Assembly: GCF_000350225.1 (NCBI RefSeq) | Contig: NW_005179058.1 | Span: forward strand, 373,633 to 437,632 | DNA from: Chondrus crispus | Taxonomy: Eukaryota > Rhodophyta > Florideophyceae > Gigartinales > Gigartinaceae | Reading direction: 5' to 3' | Length of the DNA: 64,000 nucleotides | Shown here: positions 61,986-64,000 of the stretch, piece by piece | Layout of the letters: each line of letters opens with the position of its first letter | Position numbering within the stretch: position 1 is the stretch's first letter | Program-made: the position numbers and the translations under genes | The notes under the pieces: generated by a model | Told to the model about the DNA's origin: nothing | Database searches by the model: none | Seen by the model: the letters and a program-made list of their open reading frames with translations, nothing else

Positions 61986-63095
61986 TGAAGTGCAATAATC
62001 GGCTGCACCGTGAGGGGGTGAAAAGAAAAGGAATTGAGGGGTATGACAAAGTGGGGGGGTGACAAGTGAAAATTATTTCACTTTATTATTTTAAGTATTA
62101 ATTTTAATTAGTTGCATATTAGTTATTTAACATTAGATTAGATCTAGGATCTAGCGCCGAGAGCTACTGTAGTGGCTCCGGCCGGGCGATATATACCTTA
62201 GCCCTCTGACCACCAAGTCAGTAAAGGTAACCCGAGTTGCCAGAGTTGAATATCGCCTTGGGCGAAGTCCGTCTTTCCCAACACGCTCCCGTATGCCACA
62301 TATTACGTTATCCTTTGCGCTCGGGGGTTCCCTTTCCTTTTCCTTTATTTCACCTATCCAGTTCTATTTCTATCTTTATTTCTATTCCCTTACCTTGTGT
62401 TGGTTCCACAGTGCCTGATTGCGATCGGCATTGTGACGACTGGAGTCATCAGGCTCTTGTGTTGGTTCTTTTGTTTGTTGTTGGTGCCATCGGCTTTGGT
62501 TGCGACCGGACCGGTGTAGGTGTCTTAGCCATCGGGCGACACGTGGGTGTAGCGCTGCCACTTGTTTACGTCCCCCGACGGAGGCTGTTGCGACGACGTC
62601 TCCCTCGAAGGTTCTGTTGTGTATACAGAACAGTGTTGGTTCCATCGGATACAGGTTGCGACCGCTCCGGTGTCGGTACTTTGCCATCGGGCAGTACGGA
62701 GGTGTACCGCTGCTACATGTTTGCTAATTACCGTCGGGCTGCGTTGCGACGCCCCCGTCAAAGACCTTATCAAGGCTATAATGTGTACCAGGCGCTCTGC
62801 GAGCATTGGCTTTACGACCCATCGGGACCGGCTTCTTAATCACCGCCCCGAACTCGCCGAGCGGCTGCCTGTACAAGACTCTACCACCATTCATCCCGGG
62901 CCGGGCATCTTTCTTTTGCCCCCCTTATCAGGTACTTGAGCTACTGTGGGCCGCAAACCCACTTAAAGGGAAAGGGAGAATCGGACACTCCGTGGGGCTG
63001 TGCCGTCGGCAACTTTTGTTGGTTATTGTTTGTTGGTTGTGTTGTTGCTAGACCGTTGGACCCTGGTTCCGGCCTGACAGGCACATTGCACTACA
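61986..63095 (+). mobile_element. Solo LTR-I (gypsy G-like) with 5-bp target duplication
   Basis: An 1110-bp LTR, TGAAGTGCAAT to ATTGCACTACA, flanked by GTACT on both sides (61981-61985 and 63096-63100), with no internal sequence. It shares with LTR-G the TATATA segment (62190), the GAATATCGCCTTGG region and two of the roughly 150-bp modules (about 62490-62630 and 62636-62770). Confidence 0.92.
62190..62195 (+). promoter_or_regulatory. TATA box of LTR-I
   Basis: TATATA in GCGATATATACCTTAGCCC, as in LTR-G. Confidence 0.55.
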
Positions 63096-63398
63096 GTACT
63101 TGTGCTAGCAAGATCTGCCCTACGTCTCCCAAATCTACCGGGACACCAAGGAAAAGTTCGCTGAACTCCGTTCACAGGCCTACGGCAAGGAGTTCAACGA
63201 ACAGGCTGCTTGCAACTCAGGAACTCAGGCTACTGGACGTGTGTCAAGGGGACTCCCAGGAAAGGGGGCACAGCGGTATCCGCCGCGCATCTCCAATTCA
63301 GGTGGCTCAGGCTCTTCCGGGTCCAGCTCCAAGTAATGGTCCGCAAACCGGACCCTTCTGTGCTATGACGCAACCCACACCGCCAAGCACGTTTCCGG

Positions 63399-64000
63399 GC
63401 CGAAGGGCTCAGGGCTCCGGACTTCCTAGTCCCACCCATCAAGTTCGGGGTGTACGAGAAACCGGTCAACGCAGTCAAATTGGCCACACATTTCGTTCTC
63501 CCCGAAATCTCGGTGGAACCTCTGGATTTGGAATGGCTACGCAACGAACTCACAGATGCCATTCGCCGCCACATATACGAGGAAATCTCCCTGGTAGAGG
63601 CTCATCTCCTCAACAAGCAAGGATTCCCAAAATCCAACGCATTCATCGTACGTACGGAAAAGCGACGATTGGTCGTCAACCTCAAACGGCAGTCGAACCT
63701 CTTTCGGTCTGTTCCCGTCAAGATGGGAACATTGGAATCCTTCGCTCTGGAAATCAAGCCGAACGACCACCTGCTCTCATTCGACATAGAGAAAGGGTAC
63801 CATTATTTCAGACTGCATCCGGCTATCTGCAACTGGTTCCTCTTCAGAATTGATGAACGTTACTTTCGCTGTATCGCCCTACCATTTGGATGGAAGCTGT
63901 CCCCGCTCTACTTCGTCAAGTTCATGCGACCGTTCGACGAGTACACCAGAAACCGGCTCAATCTCCGCATTCACCCATACATGGACTATTTTTTGGTGGC
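63399..64000 (+). pseudogene. DIRS-like reverse transcriptase, partial
   Basis: The plus-strand frame from about 63399 to the window end contains RRLVVNLKRQSNLFRSVPVK, SFDIEKGYHYFRLHP, RCIALPFGWKLSPLYFVKFM and HPYMDYFLV. This pattern (SLDLKDGYYH...LPFGLSSAP...YLDD) is typical of DIRS-type elements, which use a tyrosine recombinase instead of an integrase (established for the family). The recombinase would lie beyond the window. The catalytic motif reads YMDY where YMDD or YLDD is expected, so the enzyme is probably dead, which is why I call it a pseudogene. There is no frame break within the visible part. Confidence 0.78.

Larger units (their letters stand above)
61240..63345 (+). pseudogene. 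Element J Gag-like gene, split by solo LTR-I
   Basis: It starts at ATG 61240 (MPNAEENQSSSGSAGMSGPA). The first frame has a Ser/Pro/Ala-rich region with a short helical segment (LATKFKSLETQVAQILSLLQ) and ends at 61689. The likely continuation in the next frame (FIPESEKLFGRIKEAGTRDGW) implies a frameshift near 61650. Then come a TAG at about 61784 and a helical part (TEAFSVLHHYLQVSYERVQE, VLLQKYL) interrupted by LTR-I. After LTR-I the reading continues with VSQIYRDTKEKFAELRSQAY, after a further stop. I assign it to the DIRS-like element only because its RT follows; Gag-like identity is inferred. Confidence 0.6.

Overview
This window is nuclear DNA from a eukaryote. It is built almost entirely of retrotransposons inserted into one another, and I see no host housekeeping gene, rRNA, tRNA gene, CRISPR array or bacterial operon. 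Two Ty1/copia families, several Ty3/gypsy families (the complete one ends pol in a chromodomain) and a DIRS-like element are recognisable. Repeat-dense genomes of oomycetes or red algae look like this, but the window has no host gene that would decide the lineage.

Layout, left to right. 1-4037: 3' part of copia A(+), with an open pol and its 3' LTR. 4038-4193: scrap of copia B(+). 4194-11927: complete copia B(-) with both LTRs, a PBS and a broken gag-pol, carrying a solo LTR-C (9917-10855, duplication AAAGC). 11928-13113: 3' end and LTR of B(+). 13114-18068: 5' half of a second copia A(-) with gag, integrase, leader, PBS and 5' LTR. 18069-19194: broken gag-like gene. 19627-19897: LTR-C fragment. 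19898-22878 and 35491-38087: gypsy E(-), split cleanly inside gag by gypsy D(+) at 22879-35490 (600-bp LTRs, duplication GCGAA). 38088-42721: 3' part of gypsy F(-). 42722-44587: inverted partner fragment K(+). 44588-46395: 3' LTR and start of the accessory gene of gypsy H(-). 46396-60182: full-length gypsy G(+). 60183-64000: DIRS-like element J, carrying solo LTR-I (61986-63095, duplication GTACT).

The most interesting system is an accessory gene of the gypsy elements. D has open gag and pol on the + strand, then a 939-codon ORF on the opposite strand between pol and the 3' LTR. Its start codon lies 15 bp from that LTR. Related antisense genes occupy the same place in G (complete but frameshifted), F (C-terminal part) and H (N-terminal part). 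They encode a proline-rich protein with a conserved aromatic core; in D there is also a C-terminal predicted coiled coil and basic clusters. By eye it is not a standard gag, pol or env product. The arrangement implies that the 3' LTR also drives transcription inward, antisense to gag-pol.

Both copia families have a PBS matching the anticodon region of initiator tRNA-Met, as in half-tRNA priming of Drosophila copia. They also share an identical 48-bp block just upstream of gag. The LTRs carry many CACGTG palindromes and family-specific tandem repeats. D is the youngest large insertion (LTRs differ at about 3 of 600 positions). Most other coding regions are pseudogenes. Coordinates of LTR ends were read by eye from terminal inverted repeats, target duplications, PBS and polypurine tracts.
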